This document shows, piece after piece, positions 5,942 to 6,693 of a stretch of 6,693 nt of DNA (the stretch's first letter is position 1; every line of letters starts with the position of its first letter). Below the pieces are notes generated by a model that did no database searches, was not told the origin of the DNA, and worked only from the letters and a program-made list of their open reading frames with translations. Both the position numbers and the translations under genes were made by a program. Source of the stretch: Candidatus Cloacimonadota bacterium (GTDB lineage: Bacteria > Cloacimonadota > Cloacimonadia > Cloacimonadales > TCS61); the NCBI GenBank assembly GCA_030592835.1, contig JAUVIJ010000110.1:1-6693 (forward strand), given 5' to 3'.

Positions 5942-6693
5942 ATGTCTATAATAAAATTCTCCGTGAAAAATTCACCCCTTGTGAACATGATCATGATAAT
6001 TGTGTTTATTGTCGGAATTTTTACCTTAAGAGATATTCCGAAAGAATCTATGCCTGCTGTTGATTTTGGTTCTTTTATTATTGTTGCATTTTACCAGGGG
6101 GTTTCACCAGCAGAAATTGAAACTCTTATCGTAAAAAAGATCGAGGATGAAATTTCGGATATACAGGATATAAATTTTATCTCTTCTACAGCCCAGGAAG
6201 GAAGAGCTGTAATATACATCGAGTTCGAGCCTGATGCAGATATCGACAAAGCCCAGAATGATTTAAATACGGAACTCGAAAAGGTTAAAGACCTTCCTGA
6301 TGATGCGGAAGATCCCTGGCTTCTCAGACTCAACATGAGAGAAATTGCAGAAATTTGTGACGTCGTTCTGGCGGGGGATTTTTCCGGAAATACGATGCGG
6401 GTAATAGCTGAAAATATGCGTGATGGAATGCTTAATCTCCCCTATATATCAAAAGTTGAAATTCGCGGAAGTAGAGACAGGGAAATCTGGGTTGAAGGTG
6501 ATGCTGTAAAACTTAATGAACATGGTTTAACTCTGGAAGATATAAGTACAGCTATAAAAATGCGAAATATGAATATGCCGGGTGGTACTGTGAAATTCGG
6601 GAAAGCCGAATTTATTGTTCGCTCAGTCGGAGAATTTAGCAATACCCGAGAAATTGAAGAACTTGTGATTCGTATGGATGAAAATGGTCGCGC
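5942..6693 (+). CDS. RND-family efflux permease, N-terminal part (cut by the window end)
   Basis: The frame is open from ATG 5942 to the last base, about 250 residues out of the roughly 1,000 expected, and has no stop because the window ends. It is an inner-membrane, proton-driven exporter of the AcrB/MexB superfamily. The first transmembrane helix is at about 12-29 (PLVNMIMIIVFIVGIFTL), followed by RDIPKESMPAVDFGSFIIVAFYQGVSPAEIETLIVKKIEDEI, the classic RND opening in which IPxxxxP and G(A/V)SPxEIE are well conserved. Residues from about 40 onward form the periplasmic porter domain (PN1/PN2), including IYIEFEPDADIDKAQNDL and later EHGLTLEDISTAIKMRNMNMPGG. The transmembrane Asp/Lys proton-relay residues lie beyond the window. 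The adaptor and channel genes upstream support a full tripartite pump. It looks closer to hydrophobe/amphiphile exporters than to metal exporters, but the substrate is not readable. Confidence 0.92.
   Translation, partial: MSIIKFSVKNSPLVNMIMIIVFIVGIFTLRDIPKESMPAVDFGSFIIVAFYQGVSPAEIETLIVKKIEDEISDIQDINFISSTAQEGRAVIYIEFEPDADIDKAQNDLNTELEKVKDLPDDAEDPWLLRLNMREIAEICDVVLAGDFSGNTMRVIAENMRDGMLNLPYISKVEIRGSRDREIWVEGDAVKLNEHGLTLEDISTAIKMRNMNMPGGTVKFGKAEFIVRSVGEFSNTREIEELVIRMDENGR

Noticed and set aside
6091..6642. Two minus-strand open frames opposite the RND permease
   Set aside because: They are Ser- and Ile-rich shadow translations, while the + frame matches the RND family throughout.
1..6693. CRISPR array, tRNA or rRNA genes
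   Set aside because: No regularly spaced direct repeats, no cloverleaf-like stretch and no rRNA-like sequence were seen on reading the window.

Overview
The window is AT-rich, Gram-negative-type bacterial DNA with every recognisable gene on the + strand. A complete tripartite efflux set (outer-membrane factor, lipoprotein adaptor, RND permease) implies an outer membrane. The gene styles (PadR-led RND operon, bacterial-type 550-residue glucose-6-phosphate isomerase, a REP-associated tyrosine transposase, strong AGGAGG ribosome sites) would fit an uncultured lineage of the FCB type such as Cloacimonadota. That placement is an impression, not something the window proves.

Region 1 (9-2310) is a compact gene run. 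It holds an alkyltransferase-like DNA-damage recognition protein with Trp in place of the alkyl-acceptor Cys, then glucose-6-phosphate isomerase (pgi). Overlapping the pgi stop by ATGA is a gene of the MTH1187/YqgV thiamine-binding family. That last gene has an in-frame TAA at 2095-2097 that splits an otherwise collinear reading frame of about 103 codons, so it looks like a fresh pseudogene or a two-piece gene.

Region 2 (2312-about 2815) is a decaying REP-associated tyrosine transposase (RAYT, Y1/HUH family). It begins only 2 nt after the preceding stop. The N-terminal half with its HFH motif is open to 2608. Recognisable coding sequence continues past the TAA, crosses a frameshift in a run of eight A's, and meets a TGA where an aromatic residue is expected. 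Inside the remnant are two 20-nt hairpins in inverted orientation, 2640-2659 and 2691-2710. Each has an 8-bp stem and a 4-nt loop, and each is preceded on its own strand by GAAG. This is the architecture of a REP/BIME pair, but placed within the transposase reading frame. It is the most unusual structure in the window.

Region 3 (about 2816-2935) is a very AT-rich intergenic stretch with a plausible sigma70-type promoter. Its TATAAT lies inside a perfect 17-bp palindrome, which is a candidate operator.

Region 4 (2936-6693) is a four-gene operon: a PadR-family regulator, a TolC-type outer-membrane factor, an HlyD/AcrA-type adaptor lipoprotein and an RND permease cut by the window end. The genes overlap or nearly touch (TTGA, TAATG, 11 nt). 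The PadR protein probably controls its own operon through the palindrome. The pump's substrate cannot be told from the sequence.
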